DNA from: Allomeiothermus sp035760705
GTDB taxonomy: Bacteria > Deinococcota > Deinococci > Deinococcales > Thermaceae
Direction: 5' to 3'
Assembly (NCBI GenBank): GCA_035760705.1
Contig: DASTSL010000072.1
Coordinates: forward strand, 1 to 18,654
DNA length: 18,654 bases
Of the stretch, positions 1-5,975 are shown piece by piece; position 1 is the stretch's first letter; every line of letters starts with the position of its first letter. The position numbers and the translations under genes were made by a program. The notes under the pieces are model-generated. The model did not search any database. It saw only the letters and a program-made list of their open reading frames with translations, and had not been told where the DNA came from.

Positions 1-14
1 CCGCTCACCAGCGA

Positions 15-200
15 AGACACGAATGCGTCCGGGCCCGGACGCATGTCTGCTGCTTGCGCAGGGACTTCGTCAACGGGTCGCTGCTATGTGCTCCTTCGGA
101 GCACGTGGGGGAGTCCATGTAACGCAGACGAGCATGCCGCCGGGATTGGCGGCATGTCTGCGAGTCCCTCCCCCGCTCTGAAGAGGCGGGGGATTATAGC
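15..200. repeat. Cluster of nested palindromes downstream of rpmB
   Basis: No protein gene is supported in this stretch. It holds a perfect 22-bp palindrome at 23-44 centred on GGGCCC. It also holds hairpins at 88-104 (GTGCTCC/GGAGCAC), 133-156 (CATGCCGCC/GGCGGCATG) and 169-194 (CCCCGC/GCGGGG). The first and third hairpins are both flanked by AGAC on the left and GTCT on the right, so they look like two copies of one structural unit. GGGGGAG at 107-113 can pair with CTCCCCC at 168-174, enclosing the third unit. Read on the minus strand, the 169-197 hairpin begins AATCCCCCGC and ends GCGGGGGAGG. This resembles the right-end hairpins of IS200/IS605-type elements, but no transposase or tnpB is present. 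It could be an element remnant, a structured RNA, or a terminator region for rpmB. Confidence 0.5.
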
Positions 201-238
201 TCCCCCATACCCCCTCTTTTCTCTAAAGGATGGAACAG

Positions 239-535
239 TTATACGAGCTGGAGTAGCTTGGCTTTGATCTGTTTGGCGGTGAGCCCTTCGAGCTGCATGC
301 CCTTGGCCCGCTCGGCCAACTCGTAGACCTTGTGCACGTAGCTGGTAGCGACCCGGAAGGTGATCTCCTGGCCTGCCACGGTGATGTTGACCTTTTGCAG
401 ATTGGGGTATTGCCAGCGCTTGCTGATGCCGGTGGTCTTCTTACCCACGCCGCCGTCGGCCTTGGCCTTACCCCGCCGGGTAACCGAGTTGACCACGGTC
501 GGGCGCTTGCCGCTGATCTCGCAAATCTTGGACAT
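239..535 (-). CDS. rpmB: 50S ribosomal protein L28
   Basis: Structural protein of the large ribosomal subunit, 98 residues, the usual length for the Thermus-type L28. The N-terminus MSKICEISGKRP, the GVGKKTTGISKRWQYPNLQKV stretch (about residues 30-48) and the C-terminal LTAKQIKAKLLQLV helix match the family as I know it. The ATG start at 535 is preceded by GGAGGG with an 8-base spacing, so this start is well supported. It is divergent from lspA with about 180 bases between the two starts. An extended -10 box lies upstream. It appears monocistronic, with the palindrome cluster at 15-200 following it. Confidence 0.97.
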   Translation of the reverse strand: MSKICEISGKRPTVVNSVTRRGKAKADGGVGKKTTGISKRWQYPNLQKVNITVAGQEITFRVATSYVHKVYELAERAKGMQLEGLTAKQIKAKLLQLV

Positions 536-589
536 CTCCTGATCCCTCCACGCCGGACCTACCCGCCCGGCTCCAAAGCAACAGCGGAG

Positions 590-598
590 ATTATAGCA
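590..598 (-). promoter_or_regulatory. Extended -10 promoter of rpmB
   Basis: On the minus strand the sequence reads TGCTATAAT: a perfect TATAAT at 595-590 with a TGn extension. No convincing -35 box is visible 16-18 bases upstream, which is typical of extended -10 promoters. The resulting leader of about 50 bases carries the rpmB ribosome binding site. Confidence 0.6.
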
Positions 599-682
599 TA
601 GCCTCCTGCCCGCATGCTAGGTGCGCCGGAGTGGGATGAGGGAGTCTGGGGCAGTAATCCCCGTACACTTTGCCTTTGGGTC

Positions 683-712
683 TTGCATCTTGGCTGCATC
701 GCCCCTTAGACT
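683..712 (+). promoter_or_regulatory. Leaderless promoter of lspA
   Basis: TTGCAT at 683-688 and TAGACT at 707-712 are separated by 18 bases. Only six bases separate the -10 from the GTG start of lspA at 719, so transcription should start at or next to the start codon. No Shine-Dalgarno sequence is present. Confidence 0.55.
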
Positions 713-718
713 CGCCCC

Positions 719-1171
719 GTGCCCTTGATCCTCGTCCCTTTCTTGCTTAGCCTCGACCAGGTGCTCAAAATCTGGGCGGTGGCCCACCTCTCCCCGGGTG
801 TGCCGCAGCCTTTTATTCCCCTGCTCAACCTGACCCTCATCTACAACACCGGGGCGGCCTTTGGCCTCTTCCAGGGCGGGGCCCGCGTCTTGGTGATCGT
901 GAGCATCCTGGTGGGGTTCGGGATCCTCTACTACTTGAGCCGCAATAAGCTGCCGATGCTCCAGCAAGTAGCCTTCTCGCTGATTGCCGCTGGGGCTTTG
1001 GGCAACGCCATCGACCGGATCGGGCGGGGCTCGGTGGTGGATTACCTCGACACCACCGGGACCGGCTGGGGCCCCTTCGACAACTTCGCCATCTTCAACC
1101 TGGCCGATGCCTGCGTGGTGGTGGGGGTGATCTTGCTGCTGTTGCCGATCCGCCGACGTTCCAAATGGTAG
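719..1171 (+). CDS. lspA: Lipoprotein signal peptidase (signal peptidase II)
   Basis: Membrane aspartyl protease that removes signal peptides from prolipoproteins after lipidation, acting in the cytoplasmic membrane. The protein is 150 residues, slightly short but normal for the family. Family blocks are visible: D13 and K17 in the first membrane segment, YNTGAAFGLF at 42-51, GNAIDR at 95-100, VVDY at 106-109 and FNLADA at 126-131. D108 and D130 align with the catalytic aspartate pair of characterised LspA proteins. Four hydrophobic segments lie near residues 2-20, 55-72, 83-100 and 128-143. Translation starts at a GTG with no ribosome binding site but with a -10 box six bases upstream, suggesting a leaderless message. 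Confidence 0.95.
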   Translation: MPLILVPFLLSLDQVLKIWAVAHLSPGVPQPFIPLLNLTLIYNTGAAFGLFQGGARVLVIVSILVGFGILYYLSRNKLPMLQQVAFSLIAAGALGNAIDRIGRGSVVDYLDTTGTGWGPFDNFAIFNLADACVVVGVILLLLPIRRRSKW

Positions 1172-1258
1172 CGGCGGCCTTTTCCGCCCGGGAATCTACC
1201 CTAACCCAGTCTGACCAAGGTCGTTCCTAGCCCGAAAAGTTCCGGACGAGGAAATCCC

Positions 1259-1303
1259 AAAAAAGCCGGAGCCCAGCCAGAGGAGTGCAGTCTGGCCGGG
1301 CTC
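1259..1303 (-). terminator. Intrinsic terminator of the 62-residue orphan gene
   Basis: GAGCCC (1269-1274) and GCCAGA (1276-1281) pair with TCTGGC (1291-1296) and GGGCTC (1298-1303), with one A/C mismatch. On the minus strand the hairpin is followed by CGG, then a C and a run of six T (plus-strand A-run 1259-1264). It lies just beyond the minus-strand stop codon at 1326. Confidence 0.75.
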
Positions 1304-1325
1304 TATGTAGGGCGCTGGTGAGTGG

Positions 1326-1514
1326 CTAGGCGCACTTGGCCTGGGGTGCGGCGGGCTCGAGCCGAAGCTTCTTCAGGACCCGAGCGGAGGGCTGGGCGAA
1401 GAATTCAACGATCTTGCTGCGGCGCAATACCTGCTCGGTCTTGGCTTGCCGGTGCAGCTCAGCCTGGTGGTTGCCAACTTCAGCGCTGAATAGATGGTAG
1501 TGGTAAAGGTTCAT
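1326..1514 (-). CDS. Unrecognised 62-residue protein with its own promoter and terminator
   Basis: I do not recognise this protein. The ATG at 1514 is preferred over an upstream in-frame TTG at 1520 because AGGAGG (1521-1526) sits six bases before the ATG. The sequence starts MNLYHYHLFSAEVGNHQAEL. It is mostly predicted helix rich in Gln, Glu, Lys and Arg, and ends with a basic segment (VLKKLRLEP) and a lone cysteine near the C-terminus. It has no signal peptide or membrane segment. A consensus promoter, an inverted repeat over the start site and an intrinsic terminator frame it, so it is very likely expressed. It lies directly downstream of the large ArsR-type gene on the same strand and shares ATAGG-type dyads with that gene's control region, so ArsR control is plausible. 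Confidence 0.72.
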   Translation of the reverse strand: MNLYHYHLFSAEVGNHQAELHRQAKTEQVLRRSKIVEFFAQPSARVLKKLRLEPAAPQAKCA

Positions 1515-1521
1515 AGCCAAC

Positions 1522-1546
1522 CTCCTATGAATTTACTATATAGGAG
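1522..1546. promoter_or_regulatory. Inverted repeat over the start site and ribosome binding site
   Basis: CTCCTAT (1522-1528) and ATAGGAG (1540-1546) form a perfect 7-bp dyad with an 11-base spacer. It spans from the -10 box to the ribosome binding site of the orphan gene, a classic repressor position. CTATATAG at 1536-1543 recurs upstream of the ArsR-type gene at 2693-2700. Confidence 0.5.
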
Positions 1547-1563
1547 AGTGGCTATATTGTCAA
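1535..1563 (-). promoter_or_regulatory. Consensus promoter of the orphan gene
   Basis: On the minus strand TTGACA (1563-1558) and TATAGT (1540-1535) are separated by exactly 17 bases. The -35 lies immediately past the stop codon of the upstream regulator gene, so the orphan gene can be transcribed independently of it. Confidence 0.8.
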
Positions 1564-1567
1564 GAGG

Positions 1568-2644
1568 CTATTTACCGGGTCGCAGGATAAGGCGATCGAG
1601 CTGGCCGATGACCTCGCCGAGGGCTTGGGCGTTGACCCGGTAAAAGGACTTATTGCCGTGCTTATCGAGGTCCACCAGCCCGGCTTCGCGGAGCTGTTTG
1701 AGGTGGCCGCTCACGGTAGGTTGGGTCACACCCAGTTGCACCGCCAAGTCGCCCACGGTGAGGGCGAAGTGCTCATAGCGAGCGATCAGGGTCAGCAGCA
1801 GCAGACGGGTGGGATCGGCTAGCGCTTTCACCCTGGCCGCCACCTCTCGAGCCTGGTCGGCTAGCTTCTCGTGGTGGCGCTCACTCTGGATGCCGTAGCC
1901 AATGTAGTGGGTATCGGCAAAGTCGAAGTTGAAGCCTCCCGCCGAGGAAAAAAACAGCGGGACCACCACCAGCTTACCCTTCTCTTGCGAGGCCCGGATC
2001 TCCTGGGACGAGGCCTCGAACTGGGTGAAGTGGTGGGGGGGCAAAGCGTCGAGGACGTTTCCGGTTTGCCGATACTTGGCCAGGAAGGCTTCGCTGGCGC
2101 GGCGGGTCTCGGCTTGGCCCTCTTCTTTCCAGAAAGGCTCGAGCGCCCCCCAGAGCTGGCTCAGCAACCGGGCAAAGCGCTTCTTGGCCTCGGGCCGCTC
2201 GAGCACCGCAAGGCGGGCCAGCATGGCCTGGTAGGTTTTGTGCTCCATCTCGTTGGCCTTGTCGGATCGCTCCTTGAGCTTTTCCTGCTGGGCTTTGACC
2301 TGCTCCATAAACGGCCCCGGAAGCCTAGGGAAGTCTTTGAGAAAGCGCTCTGGGTCCGGGTCGCGGACATAGCCCATGTCCGCGACCATCCAGAACAGAT
2401 CAAAACCGCACTCCTCGCCCTCGACCTTTTCCCTCTGCCAAAAGCCTTTGATCTCCTCGGTCAGCTTTTCGTGGTGGGTATAGAGGGCCTCGAGCCAGGG
2501 CAGTTCTCCCGCTCGCTGCCTGCTATCGGGGCGGTTGAGGAAGTAATAGGCGTAAGCCAATTCCAGGGTCGGGGAAGGGACCGCCTCGACTATGGGAATC
2601 TCCGTTTGCGGCGCGGAAAAGGTCAGGATCTCAGGGGTACTCAT
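1568..2644 (-). CDS. Large ArsR-family winged-helix transcriptional regulator
   Basis: Predicted cytoplasmic DNA-binding repressor of 358 residues, about three times the size of a minimal ArsR/SmtB protein. The C-terminal 90 residues (about 267-358) carry the winged helix: VKALADPTRLLLLTLI, then the recognition segment LGVTQPTVSGHLKQLREAGLV and the wing DKHGNKSFYRVN. The N-terminal 240 residues are an alpha-helical, charge-rich region resembling the DUF5937-type domain that precedes ArsR domains in some actinobacterial and Thermus proteins; that assignment is from memory and weak. No ELCVCDL-type metal site is visible in the helix before the recognition helix, so a non-metal ligand is more likely. 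The start codon overlaps a perfect dyad at 2643-2658, which suggests autoregulation. Likely target: itself and the orphan gene downstream. Confidence 0.85.
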   Translation of the reverse strand: MSTPEILTFSAPQTEIPIVEAVPSPTLELAYAYYFLNRPDSRQRAGELPWLEALYTHHEKLTEEIKGFWQREKVEGEECGFDLFWMVADMGYVRDPDPERFLKDFPRLPGPFMEQVKAQQEKLKERSDKANEMEHKTYQAMLARLAVLERPEAKKRFARLLSQLWGALEPFWKEEGQAETRRASEAFLAKYRQTGNVLDALPPHHFTQFEASSQEIRASQEKGKLVVVPLFFSSAGGFNFDFADTHYIGYGIQSERHHEKLADQAREVAARVKALADPTRLLLLTLIARYEHFALTVGDLAVQLGVTQPTVSGHLKQLREAGLVDLDKHGNKSFYRVNAQALGEVIGQLDRLILRPGK

Positions 2645-2700
2645 AGGTCAATACCTATATTAGCAGACCCCGGTGAGAATATTGCCCTATGCCTATATAG
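2643..2700. promoter_or_regulatory. Putative autoregulatory operator of the ArsR-type gene
   Basis: ATAGGT (2643-2648) and ACCTAT (2653-2658) form a perfect inverted repeat with a 4-base spacer across the regulator's start codon. CTATATAG at 2693-2700 and CCTAT near 2685 lie further upstream. On the minus strand TAATAT ends about 12 bases before the ATG and may be the -10 box. The same ATAGG/CCTAT half-sites recur at 1522-1546. Confidence 0.5.
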
Positions 2701-2806
2701 ATTACCCAGGGTTACAGCTACTTCGGGGCTAGCTGCCGCTCAATCGGCTGGTTTAGGGTGAAGATTGCCATAGGAGCTTTGCTGACCCCGCTCCTGAGAC
2801 GGTAAA

Positions 2807-2836
2807 CCCCCTGGAGGTGCCATAAGCTCCAGGGGA
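2807..2836 (-). terminator. Hairpin terminator of aspartate aminotransferase
   Basis: CCCCTGGAG (2808-2816) and CTCCAGGGG (2827-2835) form a perfect 9-bp stem with a 10-base loop, about 25 bases past the aspC stop codon. The downstream T-run on the minus strand is short (GGTTTACC), so termination may be partial. Confidence 0.55.
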
Positions 2837-2857
2837 TCCGGCACGGAGTATTTGGGT

Positions 2858-4009
2858 TTACAGGATCGAGCGGATGCGCTCGAGCGCCTTGCGAATATTT
2901 TCGTCGCTGGTGGCGTAAGAGAAGCGGACATGGTGGGGCGCGGCGAAGTCGGTGCCGGGGACTGCGGCCACCTTGGCCTCCTCGAGCATCCTCAGGGTGG
3001 CCTTGTTCTCGTCGGGGTCGATCTTGCTCACGTCGGAGAGCACGTAGAAGGCCCCGTTCACCATAGGAGTCGAAAGCCCCAGGTCGTTGAGCCCCTTTAC
3101 GATGAGGTCGCGGCGACGACGGTAGGCCTCACGGGCCATGGCGATGAACTTACCCGATTCATCCACGTTGCTGAGCGCCTCCACCATCGCCCACTGGGCA
3201 ATCGTGTCGGGAGAGGTGGTGGACTGGCTCGAGACGTCGATAACCCCCTTGATCACATCCTTAGGCCCCCCGGCGTAGCCGATGCGCCAACCGGTCATGG
3301 CGTAGGCCTTGGCCGCACCGTTCACGGTGATGGTGCGATCGGGGGCCACGTGCGCCGGGGAGAAGTGTTCGCCCTCGTAGATGAGGTGCTCGTAGATCTC
3401 GTCGGAGATCACGTAAAAATCGTGTCGGTTGGCGAGTTCGGCGATGGCGGTGAGCACTTCCTTGGGGTACACCGCCCCGGTGGGGTTGCCCGGCGAGTTG
3501 ACCACGATGGCCTTGGTGCGCGGGCTGACCTTGCTGGCAATCTGGTCGGGGTCGGGGATAAAGCCCGATTCGGGGCCAGTCAGGACCTCCACCGGGTCCC
3601 CCCCGGCAAAGCGCACCATCTCGGGGTAGCTGACCCAGTAGGGGCCGATCACGATCACCTCGTCGCCGGGGTCGAGGAGGGCCTGGAAGAGGTTGAAGAG
3701 GGCCTGCTTGCCGCCCACCGTGACCACGGTCTGGTCGGCGGGAATCTCGAGCCCGTTCTCCCGCTTGAATTTCAGGCTGATGGCCTCGCGCAGCTCGGGG
3801 ATCCCAGCAGGCGGGGCGTACTTGGTCTTCCCCGCCGCCATCGCCCGCATCGCGGCGTCCTTGACGTGCTGGGGGGTGTCGAAATCAGGCTCACCGGCGG
3901 TCATGGCGATAAGGTCCACGCCCTGGCGGCGCAGCTCGAAGGCCTTGGCGTTCACCGCCACGGTGGCCGAGGGTTTCAGGGACTTGACGCGCTGGGACAA
4001 GCCTCGCAT
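2858..4009 (-). CDS. aspC: Aspartate aminotransferase, class I, Thermus type
   Basis: PLP-dependent cytoplasmic enzyme interconverting aspartate plus 2-oxoglutarate with oxaloacetate plus glutamate. It closely resembles the Thermus thermophilus enzyme as remembered. With the ATG at 4009 the protein is 383 residues and starts MRGLSQRVKSLKPSATVAVN. An upstream TTG at 4039 would add ten residues, but the ATG gives the T. thermophilus N-terminus and puts the PLP lysine (in NGAAKAYAMTGWR) at residue 234, the number known for that enzyme. Other family blocks are TAGEPDFDTP, KYAPPAGIPELR, NSPGNPTGAV (PLP-binding Asn), ISDEIYEHL and VRFSYA (substrate-binding Arg). A -10-like box ends eight bases before the ATG, so the message is probably leaderless. 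It is followed by a hairpin at 2807-2836. Confidence 0.94.
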   Translation of the reverse strand: MRGLSQRVKSLKPSATVAVNAKAFELRRQGVDLIAMTAGEPDFDTPQHVKDAAMRAMAAGKTKYAPPAGIPELREAISLKFKRENGLEIPADQTVVTVGGKQALFNLFQALLDPGDEVIVIGPYWVSYPEMVRFAGGDPVEVLTGPESGFIPDPDQIASKVSPRTKAIVVNSPGNPTGAVYPKEVLTAIAELANRHDFYVISDEIYEHLIYEGEHFSPAHVAPDRTITVNGAAKAYAMTGWRIGYAGGPKDVIKGVIDVSSQSTTSPDTIAQWAMVEALSNVDESGKFIAMAREAYRRRRDLIVKGLNDLGLSTPMVNGAFYVLSDVSKIDPDENKATLRMLEEAKVAAVPGTDFAAPHHVRFSYATSDENIRKALERIRSIL

Positions 4010-4017
4010 ATCTGCCA

Positions 4018-4046
4018 ATTGTCGAGGCTCGAGGGTCAAGGGTCAA
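4018..4046 (-). promoter_or_regulatory. Probable promoter of aspC
   Basis: On the minus strand TTGACC (4046-4041) and GACAAT (4023-4018) are separated by 17 bases. Eight bases then lead to the ATG at 4009. This supports the ATG and rules against the upstream TTG, which would lie inside the promoter. Confidence 0.5.
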
Positions 4047-4137
4047 GAGCTAAGGAGTTTAGGCCAAAGATGGGCGCAACAGTTAGGAACCCAAAACCGG
4101 ATTCAGCTGATTATAAAAACCGCTCGGTAAGTACGCA

Positions 4138-4382
4138 TATAATCAGGGTTATTCTGTCGAAGCTCCTCGAGCGCATTACCTTCGACCCCGAAGTCATGGG
4201 GGAAAGCCTGCATTCGCAGGATGCGGGTGACGGTGGGCACGATCGTCGGGTTGGTCGCTGCCGGGCACTCTTTGGAGCGGATTTTGCAAGCCTACCCTTA
4301 CCTCGAGGAGGAAGACCTTCGCCAAGCATTGGCCTACGCAGCGTGGCGAGCTGAGGAAATTGAAGTGCCGTTGGTGCGATGA
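4138..4382 (+). pseudogene. Decayed DUF433-type antitoxin
   Basis: The plus strand encodes a recognisable DUF433 antitoxin in two frames. From 4151 the frame reads ILSKLLERITFDPEVMG. After the G-run at 4198-4202 the frame changes and continues as GKACIRRMRVTVGTIVGLVA, then an AYPYLEEEDLRQALAYAAWRAEEIEVPLVR tail ending at TGA 4380-4382. DUF433 proteins normally have VMGGKPCIR here, so one inserted or two deleted bases break the gene. The expected start is ATT at 4151, a likely mutated ATG. A perfect TATAAT at 4138-4143 ends seven bases before it, fitting a leaderless start. DUF433 proteins usually pair with PIN-like DUF5615 toxins, and such a remnant overlaps the end of this one (ATGA at 4379-4382). 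Confidence 0.8.
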
Positions 4383-4554
4383 AGCTGCTTATAAACATGA
4401 ATCTCTCCCCGGAGTGGTTCAGATCCGTACTCAAAACTTGCTCCCTGAGTATGCATCCGCCCTGCCGCTCAAGGTGTTGGACGATCACCGCGAAGCTCTC
4501 GAATCGGGGGCCTTGCTCAGGAAATCGCTGCTCGAATTCGCATCCTACCGCTGA
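4379..4554 (+). pseudogene. Internally deleted DUF5615 PIN-like toxin
   Basis: The first codons from ATG 4379 encode MKLLINMNLSPEW, the standard N-terminus of DUF5615 (Mut7-C/PIN-like) toxins. Near 4410-4420 the sequence jumps into another frame encoding VVQIRTQNLLPEYASAL and a tail ending LLEFASYR at TGA 4552-4554, which is the usual C-terminus of the family. Roughly 50 central residues, including most acidic residues expected in a PIN active site, are missing. Both family halves meet at a GGAGTGGT sequence, which suggests deletion by microhomology. The start codon overlaps the antitoxin stop (ATGA), the normal arrangement of these operons. The product cannot be a working nuclease. Confidence 0.75.
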
Positions 4555-4571
4555 GATAACCGAATAAATTA

Positions 4572-4595
4572 AGCCCCCGTGCGTACGGGGGCTTT
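4572..4595 (+). terminator. Intrinsic terminator after the toxin-antitoxin remnant
   Basis: AGCCCCCGT (4572-4580) pairs perfectly with ACGGGGGCT (4585-4593) across a 4-base loop, followed by a short T-run. It is 18 bases past the toxin stop. The A/T-rich left side could make it weakly bidirectional. Confidence 0.75.
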
Positions 4596-4606
4596 CCACC
4601 GGGCAT

Positions 4607-4694
4607 CTCTGGGGGAGCGGGGTTGCAGAGCGGTTTTCGGCGGAATCAGCAGCCGTCAGCTCGAGGTCGTCGGGTCGTAGGCTCACCCCCAGAG
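4607..4694. other. 88-base segment closed by a perfect 9-bp inverted repeat
   Basis: CTCTGGGGG (4607-4615) is the exact reverse complement of CCCCCAGAG (4686-4694). The 70 bases between contain an internal CGGC/GCCG hairpin (about 4638-4655). The size and 5'/3' pairing resemble a tRNA-like or small structured RNA, but there is no T-arm (no TTC-loop with a 5-bp stem before the 3' arm), so it is not a normal tRNA. The rest of 4555-4796 holds no gene that I can support, apart from an imperfect inverted repeat GGCGGTTTGC/GCAAATCGCC around 4707-4743. Confidence 0.4.
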
Positions 4695-4796
4695 CAGACT
4701 AGGGCGGTTTGCATTTATATTGCACATTAGGATGGCAAATCGCCTCCCCTATGGCGTTTCTTGCCCTTATCCCGTGCAGCAGTTGCGGCCACCGCC

Positions 4797-5768
4797 CTAA
4801 TCTTGCTCGAGCTTGACCTCCACCATCCCCTTCTTGTACTCCACCTTGAGGCTCACCTTGCGGTTCCCCTGACGGTACTCGGCCTCTACCCGGGCACTGC
4901 GGTCGTCGAGCCGGGTGCGGACCCAGCCTCGAGCCAACATCTCGCGGTCGTAATAGGTGTAGACCTCGTAGTAGCTACGGCCCTGGTAGGCGATATAGAT
5001 CTCGCGCAGGCCGATGTTCTGCGAGACGATGGCCGCGCCGGGCATGGGCGAGGGATACCAGACCGAAGCTGGGGCTGGGATCGAAGGTGGGGCGGGCGGC
5101 GCGGGGCGCGGGCTGGGCGGCGGGGGAGGCGGAGGAGTGGGCTGCGGCTGGGGGGTCGGCTGCGGCTGCGGGGCGGGCTGTGGTTGCGGGGCTGGGGTGG
5201 GTTGCGGCGCGGGCGGCTGGGCCACGCCCCGGCCCACACGGAAGTAAGCTACGTCGCTGACCCACTCCTTAGAAGGAACCGGGGTGACCACGATGGAGAG
5301 GGCTCGAGCCAGGTTTTCGGCCCCTTGCACCCGCATGTCCCCGCTCTGCACGTCGGCGATCTCGGCCAGCGAGAGGGGGCGCTTGCTGGCGACGACCAGC
5401 ACCCGGTCTAAGCCCTCGGGTCCGGAGACGGTGAGGGTGTAGCGGGCCCCGCGTGGCGGGAAGGCCTTGGTCTGCCCGGCCCGCAGGAAGTTGTCGCGGT
5501 CGTAGGGGTTGGGCAGGATCAGATCGATCTTGCCGTCGGCGTTGATGTTGAAAAGGTAAACGTAGGCGTCTTGGTTGACCTGGGCGTAGAGGGCGATGTT
5601 CTCGCCGATCATATAGGCGGGGGATCCGCTCCCCGAGGGGTCTTTGTCCACCCAGGTGTTGACCTGGAGATCGGTGGGCACCGGGTTGACGATGATCCCC
5701 TGGGGGCTGATGCGCGGCTGGGCGTAGGCCACCAGCCCCAGAAGTAGCAGTCCGAGAAGTCGTTTCAT
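4797..5768 (-). CDS. Secreted DUF4384 protein with proline-rich linker
   Basis: 323 residues. A signal peptide is clear: MKRLLGLLLLGLVAYA with likely cleavage after residue 16. Residues about 30-180 match the DUF4384 style of domain (VNQDAYVYLFNINADGKIDLILPNP, then DNFLRAGQTKAFP), found in cell-envelope proteins of Thermus relatives. Residues about 183-235 are a low-complexity Pro/Gln/Ala linker with PQP repeats and a run of seven prolines. The C-terminal domain (about 236-323) has a conserved-looking segment YYEVYTYYDREMLARGWVRT and ends in a Lys/Glu-rich beta segment. The ATG at 5768 has GGAG ten bases upstream, inside a small hairpin. It is probably a periplasmic or cell-wall-spanning protein; the precise role is unknown. 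Confidence 0.85.
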   Translation of the reverse strand: MKRLLGLLLLGLVAYAQPRISPQGIIVNPVPTDLQVNTWVDKDPSGSGSPAYMIGENIALYAQVNQDAYVYLFNINADGKIDLILPNPYDRDNFLRAGQTKAFPPRGARYTLTVSGPEGLDRVLVVASKRPLSLAEIADVQSGDMRVQGAENLARALSIVVTPVPSKEWVSDVAYFRVGRGVAQPPAPQPTPAPQPQPAPQPQPTPQPQPTPPPPPPPSPRPAPPAPPSIPAPASVWYPSPMPGAAIVSQNIGLREIYIAYQGRSYYEVYTYYDREMLARGWVRTRLDDRSARVEAEYRQGNRKVSLKVEYKKGMVEVKLEQD

Positions 5769-5975
5769 GTTTGCGTCGCTCCGCTGCGGCGAAACGATAC
5801 CTCCACCTCCAGGCTATGCAGCGACCCTAGCGGGGCCGTGAGCGGACGGGAAGCGAAGCTTAACCTTAAACGTTTTTGCTCGAAATCCCGTCTTTATCGG
5901 GGCTTAACCCGTTTTGAGATCGGGACTAATCCTCCTTTTTCCAAAGAATTTCAGCGGATGAGGGATACTGGACCC

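Noticed and set aside
4110..4115. TATAAT on the minus strand as the aspC promoter
   Set aside because: It lacks a -35 and would give a leader of about 100 bases without a ribosome binding site; the TTGACC/GACAAT pair next to the ATG explains the start better.
2852..4354. 500-residue plus-strand frame antisense to aspC
   Set aside because: GC-rich mirror frame of the aminotransferase; its sequence is His/Gly/Val-rich noise and the opposite strand is an unmistakable enzyme.
4111..4686. 191-residue minus-strand frame over the toxin-antitoxin region
   Set aside because: It is an antisense shadow: the plus strand encodes recognisable DUF433 and DUF5615 segments, while this frame has no family likeness and no ribosome binding site.
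4607..4694. tRNA gene (type II, Ser/Leu-like)
   Set aside because: The 5' and 3' arms pair and a GCAGAGCGGTT motif looks D-arm-like, but there is no T-arm or recognisable anticodon arm.
5838..5975. 46-residue N-terminal extension of the HD protein
   Set aside because: Not family-like, no ribosome binding site, and the -10-like box lies inside it just before ATG 5976.
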